Shown: positions 28,628 to 37,658 of the stretch, piece after piece | Numbering within the stretch: position 1 is the stretch's first letter | Layout of the letters: every line of letters begins with the position of its first letter | NCBI RefSeq assembly: GCF_963666015.1 | Contig: NZ_OY762555.1 | Span: forward strand, 2,604,001 to 2,668,000 | Source: an uncultured Sphaerochaeta sp. | Lineage (GTDB): Bacteria; Spirochaetota; Spirochaetia; Sphaerochaetales; Sphaerochaetaceae | Reading direction: 5' to 3' | Length of the DNA stretch: 64,000 nt | The notes under the pieces: model-generated | What the model was told of the DNA's origin: nothing | The model's input: only the letters and a program-made list of their open reading frames with translations | Databases searched by the model: none | Position numbers and translations under genes: made by a program

Positions 28628-29278
28628 CTACCTCCTCTCCCGCTCCTTGTAATCCTTCTTGATTCTCTTATTCCAGTCCTCAGGAATAGCAGAAGCACAG
28701 CGATAGTGGGAGACTGCTTCACTCATTACCTCGAAGTTCAACTGTATGCCTTCAGTATCGGCGATGAAGTCCTGTGCGCGGTCTGGGGGAATGCCTACGT
28801 CTTCAGCCGCAGTTTCTGCATCGATATTTGCACCGAGGTAGATAAACTCCCATCCATAGATCTCCCGCTCTTTCTTGATCATCTCTCGAACCTTTTCCCT
28901 GGTATACTCCCTGCTTGCGTTCTCCATGCCATCAGTGATGATGAGAAAGATCACCTGTTCTGCTTGATATTCTGGCGCTGTAGTCCTCTGGACCTGTACA
29001 ATCTTGGAAATTGTCCGACCAATTGCGTCATAGAGAGCTGTGGAACCGCCTACAGCGTACTCTTTTTTGGTCATCGCGCTCACTGCCTCGATAGGAATAC
29101 GGTCATGAAGCAATACATACTCGTTGTCAAACAACACGGTTGTGATATTGCACGGAGAATTCAGAGCTTGCTGCTTTGCAAGCATGGCATTGAATCCTCC
29201 AATGGTATCACGTTCCAATCCATGCATCGATCCACTACGGTCAAGAATACAAACCAATTCCGTCAATCCCTTTTTCAT
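28628..29278 (-). CDS. von Willebrand factor A domain protein
   Basis: A 216-residue cytoplasmic vWA protein with no signal peptide or membrane segment. The MIDAS metal site is complete: DRSGSM (residues 12-17), the threonine-bearing GGSTALYDAIG and IITDGMENAS. vWA proteins act as metal-dependent binding partners, often with an AAA ATPase. GGAGG lies 7 bases before ATG 29278. It lies 76 bases downstream of the macro-domain gene on the same strand and may be co-transcribed with it. Confidence 0.85.
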   Translation of the reverse strand: MKKGLTELVCILDRSGSMHGLERDTIGGFNAMLAKQQALNSPCNITTVLFDNEYVLLHDRIPIEAVSAMTKKEYAVGGSTALYDAIGRTISKIVQVQRTTAPEYQAEQVIFLIITDGMENASREYTREKVREMIKKEREIYGWEFIYLGANIDAETAAEDVGIPPDRAQDFIADTEGIQLNFEVMSEAVSHYRCASAIPEDWNKRIKKDYKERERR

Positions 29279-29354
29279 ATTACATCCTCCAATACTGATC
29301 TATATGTATTGGTACCCTGAATGTGGATCAGGAAGGTCGCTTGTTATGCGACAT

Positions 29355-30329
29355 TTACTGGGAGCCAAGTAGTGGTTGGTCGTAGGAGAAGAGTGCTTCG
29401 TTGATTTCAAGGATTTTGTAGTGTTTATGGATGATGAAATACTCGATGATGACATCGAAGATACTGCTGTGTGAGAGGGCATACCCTGCTTTCTCCAAGA
29501 GCTCATCGGTCTCTTCAAGGCCCAGCTCGAGTGCAATAGCCAAAGCAAGGACAATGCGCTTGCTGGGTGTGTACCCGTTTCCTGTCCGGATTTTCGAGAA
29601 CAGCTTACGGTCGATGTTTGCCTTCTTGTAGACCTCAACTTCTGTTTTCCCTTTTGCCTGTATCAAGGATAGCAAGTAATCGGAGAACGGATCATCAAGA
29701 TTGGAGAGTGCATCCGTAAGAGTGGGCGCACGTAAAATTTCTACATGCTCAAGGGAAGATATTTCAACCTCGAGAAGTCTTCTCTCTTCCGTCTGTTCCT
29801 TGACATAGTGGTCATCAATATACTGCTCGATTGAGCGATGAAGCTGTGTTCCTGCAAGAACAGATTCCTTATCGAACAGAACCAGAAAGACTGTGAGCTC
29901 ATGATCTGCAAGAAAGTCCTCTATGGTAGACCTCGCAACCTCTATAGCCTCTTGTTTCGGATACCCGAAGATACCGCTGCTGATCAGGGGAAAGGCAATT
30001 GATGAGCAGTGGTGTTTGACTGCCAGCGCAAGACTGTTCTGGTAGCACTGTTTGAGCAGGTCTCTCTCACGGCTCTTCCCATCATGATAGACGGGCCCAG
30101 CGGTATGAATGACAAATCGAGCAGGAAGGGCATACCCCGGGGTGATGACAGCTTTTCCAGTCTTGATCGGGGAGAGAGGGGAACATGCTTCCGTCATCTC
30201 GCGTATGCCTGCTGTTTTAAAGATAGCTCCGCACACCCCTCCGCCCATCAGCAGCGCAGTATTGGCTGCATTGACGATCGCATCGCTCTGCATCTTCGTA
30301 ATATCATTTCTTACCAGAAAGAATGGCAT
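29355..30329 (-). CDS. Macro domain protein with C-terminal helical/HTH-like extension
   Basis: A 324-residue protein. Residues 1-165 form a macro domain: DAIVNAANTALLMGGGVCGAIFKTAG is the ADP-ribose-binding loop and FPLISSGIFGYPKQEA the second phosphate loop. Macro domains bind or remove ADP-ribose. The C-terminal 130 residues (DPFSDYLLSLIQAKGKTEVEVYKKANIDRKLFSKIR, TPSKRIVLALAIALELG) are helical and look like an XRE-type helix-turn-helix. AGGAG precedes ATG 30329. The vWA gene follows. Annotation as a plain 'RNase III inhibitor' would not account for the tail. Confidence 0.82.
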   Translation of the reverse strand: MPFFLVRNDITKMQSDAIVNAANTALLMGGGVCGAIFKTAGIREMTEACSPLSPIKTGKAVITPGYALPARFVIHTAGPVYHDGKSRERDLLKQCYQNSLALAVKHHCSSIAFPLISSGIFGYPKQEAIEVARSTIEDFLADHELTVFLVLFDKESVLAGTQLHRSIEQYIDDHYVKEQTEERRLLEVEISSLEHVEILRAPTLTDALSNLDDPFSDYLLSLIQAKGKTEVEVYKKANIDRKLFSKIRTGNGYTPSKRIVLALAIALELGLEETDELLEKAGYALSHSSIFDVIIEYFIIHKHYKILEINEALFSYDQPLLGSQ

Positions 30330-30497
30330 GGGGTTACTCCTTTGTATTCAGGGCAACAGATATCTCTTGCAGTACCGAGTCAGTCAGGCGCAGCAATGCA
30401 AGGGGCAAGTTCATGCAGTCATATTGCTTGAACAGCACAAGGTGCCAAGGAACTACTCAAGAACCTATGCTTATAGTACACCCTCTGTACCAGGAAA

Positions 30498-31523
30498 TCA
30501 TAACAGATACAGCTCGTTTTCAATGAAAATATCCACCAGCTCAGCATCAAACTGGGTCCCTGCATTGATCTTGAGCTCTTCCACTGCAAGTTCTGTGGGA
30601 AGGGCAGAACGGTATGCACGACTGCTGGTCATGGCATCGAAAGCATCAGCAAGGCTTACGATCTTGACATCCAGGGGGATATCCTTGCCCTCCATGTTGT
30701 CTGGATAGCCTCGGCCATCGATTCTCTCATGGTGGGAACGAATGATCGGTATATACTGTTTGAATGATGGGATGTGGGTAATAATACGCACCCCGGCCTC
30801 AGGGTGCGTCTTGATAAGCGAGTATTCTTCTCCTGTGAGTTTCCCATTCTTGTTCAGAATCTCCTCAGGGATGCTGATTTTGCCAATATCATGCAAGAGG
30901 GATCCTCCTTCAATGATTTGGAGTGTCTCCTCATTCAGGTTCAAGGCTTTTGCCAAGGCGACAGAGAGTGTCCTGACCCTGTTGCAATGCCCTTTTGTGT
31001 AAGGGTCCTTCTGTTCAATCGTCTCACTGAAGGCTTCAAGGGTGGCTATGGTAGAACGCTGCAATGTGTTCTTTGTTCGTCTCAGCTCTGCCTCAAGCTT
31101 CATCCTGATGGAATGATTCTCGTCATCAATCTCTTTCTGCCTCTGTGCTTCATCCGATTTCTCCAATACCCGGTGAATACAAGAGTAGAGCTCTTCCTGA
31201 CGGATTGGCTTGGTGAGGTAGTCTACAGCACCCAGCCTGATGGCTTTCATGCCAGTATCGAGGTCGTTGAACGCTGTGAGCATTACAACCGGGATGGAAG
31301 GGTGTCTTCTTGCAATTCGCTCAAGTATTTCAAAGCCAGAGAGTCCCGGCATTTTGATATCCAGCAGCATCATGTCTATTGGGCTCGGTGTGTTGCTAAT
31401 CATGTGAAGCAATTCATCACCATTTTCACAGGTAGTTACCTCATACCCAGCTTTTCGCAACATAATCCGTAGAATCTTTCGGATAGCAGGATCATCATCA
31501 GTTGTTACAATATGTCTAGTCAT
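30498..31523 (-). CDS. Response regulator with HD-GYP c-di-GMP phosphodiesterase domain
   Basis: About 341 residues. The receiver (1-120) has TDDD, the phospho-acceptor aspartate in MLLDIKMPGLSG, and the lysine in LTKPI. A coiled linker (125-165) leads to the HD-GYP domain: HCNRV, HDIGKISIPEEIL, HHERIDGRGYPD and SLADAFDAMTS. All metal and GYP residues are intact, so it should hydrolyse c-di-GMP when phosphorylated. ATG 31523 is preferred with GGAG 9 bases upstream; ATG 31532 is also in frame. The nearest unpaired kinase is the large sensor kinase at 32120. Confidence 0.9.
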   Translation of the reverse strand: MTRHIVTTDDDPAIRKILRIMLRKAGYEVTTCENGDELLHMISNTPSPIDMMLLDIKMPGLSGFEILERIARRHPSIPVVMLTAFNDLDTGMKAIRLGAVDYLTKPIRQEELYSCIHRVLEKSDEAQRQKEIDDENHSIRMKLEAELRRTKNTLQRSTIATLEAFSETIEQKDPYTKGHCNRVRTLSVALAKALNLNEETLQIIEGGSLLHDIGKISIPEEILNKNGKLTGEEYSLIKTHPEAGVRIITHIPSFKQYIPIIRSHHERIDGRGYPDNMEGKDIPLDVKIVSLADAFDAMTSSRAYRSALPTELAVEELKINAGTQFDAELVDIFIENELYLL

Positions 31524-31547
31524 CTCGAGCATCTCCGTGGTGCAAGG

Positions 31548-32060
31548 TTAGCGGGGAATCAAGAAAGGCGTAGTCTTCTTATACTCACCGTACTGGGGGA
31601 ACATCTTAGGAAACAGTACTTGATCCTCCAGGGTTACAAGTGCAAAATTGCACAGTGTGTAGCCAGCAAGGACCAAAGTAATTGGAGTATACCAGAAGAA
31701 TAGGGATGCGGAAACATTGAAAAAGGAAAACCAGAGAAAACCTGGATGACGACAAATGGTATAGGTGCCGCCGGTATAAAGGCTTCCGCTCTTATTGCTT
31801 TTCAAGGGAATTTCCACTAAAACGGAGTAGATCAGCAGGGCAGCATTGGCTGCCATGATAAGCATAAGCAGTACCTTGAAGGTAGGGTGGTGAGGGCTTT
31901 CAAATCGTGAGAATAGAAACAGGAAGGGTAAGGCTGTCACAAAAAATCCAAGGTACAATAGCTTGCTGATACGGTAATAACCCTTCAACAATGCGACATC
32001 ATACAAGGCTGCAAGCAAATATCCACTGGCTCCAAGCAAAAATAGTTTGAAAAACTCCAT
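31548..32060 (-). CDS. Integral membrane methyltransferase-like protein (PEMT/ICMT family)
   Basis: A 170-residue protein with about four to five membrane segments. TICRHPGFLWFSFFN carries the RHPG signature, and LEDQVLFPKMFPQYGEYKKTTPFLIP is the C-terminal SAM-binding region of the phospholipid/isoprenylcysteine methyltransferase family. The substrate is unknown. It lies between the HD-GYP regulator (24 bases downstream on the same strand) and the divergent kinase-acyltransferase, so it may belong to that signalling cluster. No good ribosome site is visible. Confidence 0.68.
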   Translation of the reverse strand: MEFFKLFLLGASGYLLAALYDVALLKGYYRISKLLYLGFFVTALPFLFLFSRFESPHHPTFKVLLMLIMAANAALLIYSVLVEIPLKSNKSGSLYTGGTYTICRHPGFLWFSFFNVSASLFFWYTPITLVLAGYTLCNFALVTLEDQVLFPKMFPQYGEYKKTTPFLIPR

Positions 32061-32119
32061 AAATTACCACTATACTAATACAAATTGTCTCCAAATGAAA
32101 GTAAAATTGAGGAATCCCC

Positions 32120-35100
32120 ATGATCATTGATGTTTCCACCATTATCCCCGCTGTGGCGTTTGTTCTGTACGTGTCCTTTGTTATCTTTGGGTTTCTCCAG
32201 TACCAGAAAGATCGCTTCTATTGGTCATTCCAGCTTTATATGATTTTTGTGGCCATCTGGAGCTTCGGTTCCTTGATGATGCACCTCAACAGTCATATAC
32301 TCACGCCGATCTTCTGGAACCGTATCATGCTCATCGGCCTCTTGAGTGTTCCCTATGCGCTGTGCAACTTCATTGTGGATATCCTGGAGATAAAGAACAA
32401 GTCCATCAGGTTGTTTCTCAAGCTGAGTTATCTGCTGCTCATTCCCCTCATGTACCTCAACTTCACCGGAAACATCGTAAGTGCAGCTGGCTTCACAAGC
32501 GATAATATCTTTTTTTATGAGTTGGCCGCCGGATCAATGAGTGCCTACTCGCTAAGCTATGCATATCTGATATTGACGCTGGTCATGCTCTTGGTTGCCA
32601 GTAAGAGGAGGAGCCTCCATAACTTCCAGAAAAACCTTCTGCTCCCCTTGGTTGGTGTGGTAATCATGTTGGTGGGTATTTTCATGAACGTCTTCCCGGA
32701 TCTTGGCCGGTACCCGATTGATATCTTTGCAGCAACCATCAATGCAGTCTTGCTTTTTTACACCATCTATAAATACAAGTTGATCAACTACTCGCGCCTT
32801 GGCCTGTCCATCATCTACTCAACCCTGCTTGCCATAGCCGCTTCGGTCATCTATTACGCAATTATCAGTTTCATCAAGCTGTTCAACAGTGAATTTGCCC
32901 CAGGAAATATCTTCCAGCTCTCTTTCATCCTTGGTGTTGCCACTGTCCTCATCATCCATCCGCTGAGAAACATCATAGCTTACTGGGTTGACAATGTGCT
33001 TATCCCAAAGAGACATCCCTATCAGACCACAATCAGGAACCTCAGTAAACGACTCACCACCATCGTCAATCTGCACCAACTGGGCAAGGAAGTAGTGGAA
33101 AACCTCCGCTCTGGGCTGAAAGCTGAGTGGGTCATCTTTATCGCACGACGTCTTGATGATGAGGGCCGGTTCTTCCTCGTTGCAAACAACAACTGCCCAA
33201 CCGAGAGAGCTGTTGGACAGGATATTCTCTTCTCCTTTCCTGCAAACATTGAACAAAAGCTCAGCGTCTGCAGACAGGAAAATTTTTCATCAGTCATCAG
33301 TGTGAACCCAGATGAGGAGCGCCTCTCTGTCAGTGATTTCCTACCGGTTAGTGATGTCATGATCCCTTTGGTATTTCGCCACCAGATTGCAGGCTATATT
33401 CTTATTGGGTACGGACAGTCCAATGTCCTGATCAGTGAAATAGAACGTGAAGCCTTGGAAATTCTTGCTTCCCAAAGCAGCCTCTCCCTGGAGAATGCAC
33501 TCTCCTTCGAGAAACTCAGGATTCAGGGTGATGAACTGACGATGAGCAAGAACAAGCTTGAGGCTATCTTCAATGGGATTGCCTCTCCCGTTTGCTTGAT
33601 CGATATCGACTATACCATCCAGGAAGTGAACACCGCCGCAGTAAGCTTTGTCGGACAGAAGCGTGAGCGCCTGATCGGAAGCAAGTGTTATCGTGCCTTG
33701 TTTGGGCGTAGCCGACCTTGCCCGTTCTGCCAGGGGTTGGAATGCTTGCATACCGGGGTGATGCATGAAACAGAGGCTGAGGAGCGGGAACGCATTTTCT
33801 CCTTCCAATTCCACTCTGTCCGTTCAGCAGATAAATCAAAGAGTGTATTCATTGAGATCCTCAATGACATCACCGAACAGAAACACATGCAGGAGGAGCT
33901 GGTCCGTACCGAAAAAATGGCCGGGATCGGTACACTGGCAACTGGAATCGCCCACGAGTTGAATAATCCACTTGCAGGGATCGTGGGAACCGCGGAGATC
34001 ATGTTGGATGAACTGGAGGAGAGTAATCCCCACTATGAGTACGTGAATGATATTCTCAGCTACTCCAAGACTGCCAGTGATGTTATCAAGGAGCTCTCCA
34101 TTTATAGTAGAAGGGAGGAAGTGAAAGAGACCCAGGAAGTAGAACTGATCAGGGTCCTGGAGTTCTCCCTCCGCCTTGCTCAACGCGGTATCGACTCTCA
34201 GAATATTGAGATAAAGCGCAACTACCACGCCCTTCCCTTCATCCAAGCAAATGAGGGTGAGCTGCAACAGCTCTTCCTCAATCTTATTGTCAACGCTTTC
34301 CAGGCTATGGATGGCAAGGGAACCCTTACCCTCAGTTGCGTTGAACAGGATGATTTTGTACAGGTGAAGGTTGGTGATACCGGTTGTGGCATTGCTGAAA
34401 AGCATATGAGTCAGATATTCACTCCATTCTTCACTACTAAGGCTCCAGGGAAGGGGACAGGGCTGGGCCTTGCCAACTGTTACAGCATTGTAGATAAGAT
34501 GCGCGGGCGAATCCGTGTTCGTAGTGAAGTAAGGAAGGGCTCAGAGTTCACTGCCATATTCCCCCTCAATGAGGAGAGCAAGGAAGTCATAAAATTCTCT
34601 TTGGTGGAGGACCATCATGGGATGAATGATGTCTTCTTTATCCAGAGGAAGGTACTGGTGGGTGAGAAGGGGTATATCGAGGAGTCAATCCACCGAAAGG
34701 TGGATGAGAAGGCAATGCATATTCTTGCATTCAAGGGTTTGCAACCTGTTGGAACAGTCTCCTTGATGACCAGCGAGCATTTCTGGCCACTCCCCATTTC
34801 CAAGTATTTTGAGATTGAACCGGTCTTAAAGACCAAGAAGTGTGCTGAGATTATCCGCCTTGCGGTGCTTCCTGAGATGCGGAACACTTCTGCTTCCATC
34901 GGTCTGATTATCTTGGTGTTCTTGCTTGCTCGTGCAGTTGGTATAGAGGAGCTAATCATCGACGTGTTTGCTGATGATACCAAGACCAAGAAGCTTTACA
35001 AGAAGTTTGGTTTTGTGGAGGTAGGCTCTTATAATTCTCCCTCTGAGGTGACGGTACTGGTCTTGCAGAGCAAATCTACCTTGGAAAAGGATAGGTCTCA

Positions 35101-35242
35101 GCTCAGGCATTTTGTCCGTCCCCTCTTCCAGCGCCTGAGGACAATGTTCGACCTTGGCCCATATAACCAAGCGGTACACCAGGAGATGGATAGGATTCTC
35201 AGTGCCGACTCTGAGGAAGAATCAGAAGAGCAGATTGGCTGA
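32120..35242 (+). CDS. 7TM sensor histidine kinase fused to a FeeM/LuxI-like N-acyltransferase domain
   Basis: 1040 residues. Order: seven or eight membrane helices (1-285), a GAF-like domain (about 295-460), a PAS domain (470-590) containing RPCPFCQGLEC, a HisKA box with phospho-histidine H612 (GIAHELNNPLAG), and an ATPase domain to about 820 (LNLIVNAFQAM, GDTGCGIA, GKGTGLGL). From about 825 to 985 comes a GNAT fold with VFFIQRKVLVGEKGYIEES, HILAFKGLQPVGTVSL, EIIRLAVLPEMR and LYKKFGFVEVGSY, the pattern of FeeM-type N-acyl amino acid synthases and autoinducer synthases. The tail is acidic. The whole frame is continuous. Acyl transfer is inferred from fold only. Confidence 0.82.
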   Translation: MIIDVSTIIPAVAFVLYVSFVIFGFLQYQKDRFYWSFQLYMIFVAIWSFGSLMMHLNSHILTPIFWNRIMLIGLLSVPYALCNFIVDILEIKNKSIRLFLKLSYLLLIPLMYLNFTGNIVSAAGFTSDNIFFYELAAGSMSAYSLSYAYLILTLVMLLVASKRRSLHNFQKNLLLPLVGVVIMLVGIFMNVFPDLGRYPIDIFAATINAVLLFYTIYKYKLINYSRLGLSIIYSTLLAIAASVIYYAIISFIKLFNSEFAPGNIFQLSFILGVATVLIIHPLRNIIAYWVDNVLIPKRHPYQTTIRNLSKRLTTIVNLHQLGKEVVENLRSGLKAEWVIFIARRLDDEGRFFLVANNNCPTERAVGQDILFSFPANIEQKLSVCRQENFSSVISVNPDEERLSVSDFLPVSDVMIPLVFRHQIAGYILIGYGQSNVLISEIEREALEILASQSSLSLENALSFEKLRIQGDELTMSKNKLEAIFNGIASPVCLIDIDYTIQEVNTAAVSFVGQKRERLIGSKCYRALFGRSRPCPFCQGLECLHTGVMHETEAEERERIFSFQFHSVRSADKSKSVFIEILNDITEQKHMQEELVRTEKMAGIGTLATGIAHELNNPLAGIVGTAEIMLDELEESNPHYEYVNDILSYSKTASDVIKELSIYSRREEVKETQEVELIRVLEFSLRLAQRGIDSQNIEIKRNYHALPFIQANEGELQQLFLNLIVNAFQAMDGKGTLTLSCVEQDDFVQVKVGDTGCGIAEKHMSQIFTPFFTTKAPGKGTGLGLANCYSIVDKMRGRIRVRSEVRKGSEFTAIFPLNEESKEVIKFSLVEDHHGMNDVFFIQRKVLVGEKGYIEESIHRKVDEKAMHILAFKGLQPVGTVSLMTSEHFWPLPISKYFEIEPVLKTKKCAEIIRLAVLPEMRNTSASIGLIILVFLLARAVGIEELIIDVFADDTKTKKLYKKFGFVEVGSYNSPSEVTVLVLQSKSTLEKDRSQLRHFVRPLFQRLRTMFDLGPYNQAVHQEMDRILSADSEEESEEQIG

Positions 35243-36202
35243 TCAGGTACTGGATCGCTGTATCAGGCTGACGGGGAGTACAATGCGGCTTTGCCTCTCT
35301 GTAATCCCCCAGCCAACAATGGTCTGGATTGCCTGAGCGCAGAGCTCTTCGATAGGCTGATGAATGGTAGAGAGTGCCGGGCTGAGGAGCCGGGCAAGAT
35401 CAACATCATCAAATCCAATGACCTTTACTTCCGTTGGTACACACAGTCCACGCTTGTGGCAGATCTGGATGACTTGTGCGGCAATGACATCACTTGATGC
35501 GAAGACCCCATCGATGGCGGGGTTGTCAGTGAAGAGTGTGTTGATCAGGGTTGCATAATCAAGCTGATTAAACTGTCGTTTGCTTGCCTGTACTACATGA
35601 AAGGAGACTGAAGCTTCCTCACACCTCTGCCTAAAGCCCTGTACACGCTCCTCGCTTGATCTTCCTCCGTTTATCATGACCAGATGCCTACACCCCCGGG
35701 AGAGCAAATGCTCCGCAGCGAGGCGACCACCCATGCCGTTGTCGCATAGAACTGCTGGTATTGAAGGGCTAATGGAGCGCTCCAATGTCACCACGGGAAG
35801 ATTTACAAGGGAACTGACAGAACTCCGACTTTGGGTACAGAGGATGACCCCCGCAACCTTGTTTGCCTTGAGCATGTCGATGTATTCGGCTTCCTTTTGT
35901 GCATTACGTTGTGCATTGCAGACAAGGAGCTTCAATCCAAGGATGGAGGCATGGTTTTCCAAGGCGTTGATCACCTCGCTGTAGTAAGGATGCATGAGGG
36001 AGGGGACGATAACCCCCAGCAAGGTGGTCTGCTTCTGGGCAAGGGAACGAGCTACCTCACTGGGATGGTAGTCCAGCTCCTGCATTGCCTGCCGCACTTT
36101 TTCCTTTGTTTTCGAACTTAAATAACCCCGGTTGTTCATGACCCTGGATACGGTAGTGACCGTAACGCCTGCTTTAAGGGCAACATCCTTGATTGTAGGC
36201 AT
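35243..36202 (-). CDS. LacI-family repressor of the sucrose phosphorylase operon
   Basis: A 319-residue regulator. The N-terminal helix-turn-helix is TIKDVALKAGVTVTTVSRVMNN with the hinge SEVARSLAQKQT; the rest is a periplasmic-binding-protein fold ending in FDDVDLARLLSPALSTIHQP. It begins one base after the phosphorylase stop, so the two are one operon. Its probable operators are the palindromes at 37667-37700 over the operon promoter, giving autoregulation. It abuts the converging kinase gene directly. Confidence 0.9.
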   Translation of the reverse strand: MPTIKDVALKAGVTVTTVSRVMNNRGYLSSKTKEKVRQAMQELDYHPSEVARSLAQKQTTLLGVIVPSLMHPYYSEVINALENHASILGLKLLVCNAQRNAQKEAEYIDMLKANKVAGVILCTQSRSSVSSLVNLPVVTLERSISPSIPAVLCDNGMGGRLAAEHLLSRGCRHLVMINGGRSSEERVQGFRQRCEEASVSFHVVQASKRQFNQLDYATLINTLFTDNPAIDGVFASSDVIAAQVIQICHKRGLCVPTEVKVIGFDDVDLARLLSPALSTIHQPIEELCAQAIQTIVGWGITERQSRIVLPVSLIQRSST

Positions 36203-36203
36203 G

Positions 36204-37631
36204 TTATAGCCTCATCAGGGTATGATCCCCTTCCTCAATCGTGAAGGAGTAGGATGCGAAGTCCGCGTTCAGGGTAATGGTTTTTCCCCTGTGCTCCCAG
36301 GTAATGATCAGGTGTTCATCATCAGTGGGTTCCTCCATCTGGAAGATGCCATCAAAGGCGGGGTGGGAGGAGCGAAGTTCCATCAGCAGACGGAGAGCAA
36401 CAACCACCGGCTTCTGAACTGCATCATCAACTTCTTCCTTGGTGTAGTAATGCCGGTTGATGTTTCTTCCCTCCTTGGTCGTTTCAAGCAGTTCCAGGTC
36501 ATTGCTTCCTGCGAGCATCCCCACATAATAAATCTGAGGAATGCCTGGGCTGAAGAACTGGACAGCTCTGGAAAGCAGGTATGCACGGTCATCTTCTCCC
36601 AAGGCGGAGTAGTAGGTACAGTTGATCTGGTAAATATCCAGATTGTTGTACGTTTCACTGTTGTAAATTCTTTTGACATTCGCACCATGATCGTAGAGAT
36701 GCTCCTTGGTTGCCTCAATCTCTTCATCAGGCAAAAGGCCGTAGACATCCACCACACCGATTCCATCATGGGTATCCAAGGTGGTGTATTGGTTTCTGGG
36801 ACAGATGGCAAACCAGTTCTTCAGGTACTGGGTCTGGTGGAAGTAGAGAGCGTGGAGCATCAGCATAGGCAAGGCGAAGTCATAGACAGGATAGCTATGG
36901 CTGGCAAGCTTAAGCTGGATGGAGTAGTGTTCATGGATTTCAGGTAGCACATCAGAGCCATATTTCTCAACAACACTCCGGCATTTTGCCAGTAGCTGCC
37001 AGGTCTCGGGTTCTACGAAGAAACAGTCGGTGTCCTTCTTCTTGAATGCATAGGCAAACGCATCGAGGCGAATGATCTTCGCTCCATGGTGGGCAAGCCT
37101 GGCAAGATTCGCTTCCCTGAAGGATTCTCCCAGATCAGTCTGTACATTCAAGTCGATTTGTTCTTCGCTGAAGGTGCACCAGAGTTTCTTTCTCTCACCA
37201 TTAGAGAAGGTAACCGTCTCATAGGGGTCCTTTGGCTTTCGCTTGTAGATCTTCTGGATTTGCTCCTCCGTGGGTTCTCCTCCCCAAAAGGTTTCGTAGT
37301 CAATGAAGTAGTCCTTGCTCGGAGAGTCAGGGCCTTCGCATAGGTACTCTTTCAGCAATGGGCTCTTGGCAGAGATATGGTTGATCATATAGTCGAAGAC
37401 CAAATCGTATTTCATTGCAAGGTGGTCAATATCTTTCCAGGAGCCAAATGTAGGGTCCACCTCTTCATAGGTGTATGGTGCAAAGCCTCTGTCCCCTGAG
37501 GAGGGAAAGAAAGGGAGGATATGCAGTGAGGTCAATGCCTTGCTGAAATGTTTGGACAGGATTGTATCCAAGTCGGAAAGATTTGATCCCATTGAATCAG
37601 GATAGGTGATAAGCATGACTCCATTTTTCAT
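36204..37631 (-). CDS. gtfA: Sucrose phosphorylase (GH13 subfamily 18)
   Basis: A 475-residue cytoplasmic enzyme that splits sucrose with phosphate into glucose 1-phosphate and fructose. It follows the known phosphorylases closely: MKNGVMLITYPDSMG, HILPFFPSSGDRGFAPYTY, the nucleophile in IIRLDAFAYA, the acid/base glutamate in LPEIHEHY, LDTHDGIGVVD and NCTYYSALGEDD. Start 37631 has GGAGGA 5 bases upstream; an in-frame ATG at 37739 would include the promoter. Sucrose 6-phosphate or glucosylglycerate specificity in this subfamily cannot be excluded. LacI follows in the operon; no transporter is adjacent. Confidence 0.87.
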   Translation of the reverse strand: MKNGVMLITYPDSMGSNLSDLDTILSKHFSKALTSLHILPFFPSSGDRGFAPYTYEEVDPTFGSWKDIDHLAMKYDLVFDYMINHISAKSPLLKEYLCEGPDSPSKDYFIDYETFWGGEPTEEQIQKIYKRKPKDPYETVTFSNGERKKLWCTFSEEQIDLNVQTDLGESFREANLARLAHHGAKIIRLDAFAYAFKKKDTDCFFVEPETWQLLAKCRSVVEKYGSDVLPEIHEHYSIQLKLASHSYPVYDFALPMLMLHALYFHQTQYLKNWFAICPRNQYTTLDTHDGIGVVDVYGLLPDEEIEATKEHLYDHGANVKRIYNSETYNNLDIYQINCTYYSALGEDDRAYLLSRAVQFFSPGIPQIYYVGMLAGSNDLELLETTKEGRNINRHYYTKEEVDDAVQKPVVVALRLLMELRSSHPAFDGIFQMEEPTDDEHLIITWEHRGKTITLNADFASYSFTIEEGDHTLMRL

Positions 37632-37658
37632 AGCTTCCTCCATCTGGTTTGAGACTTT

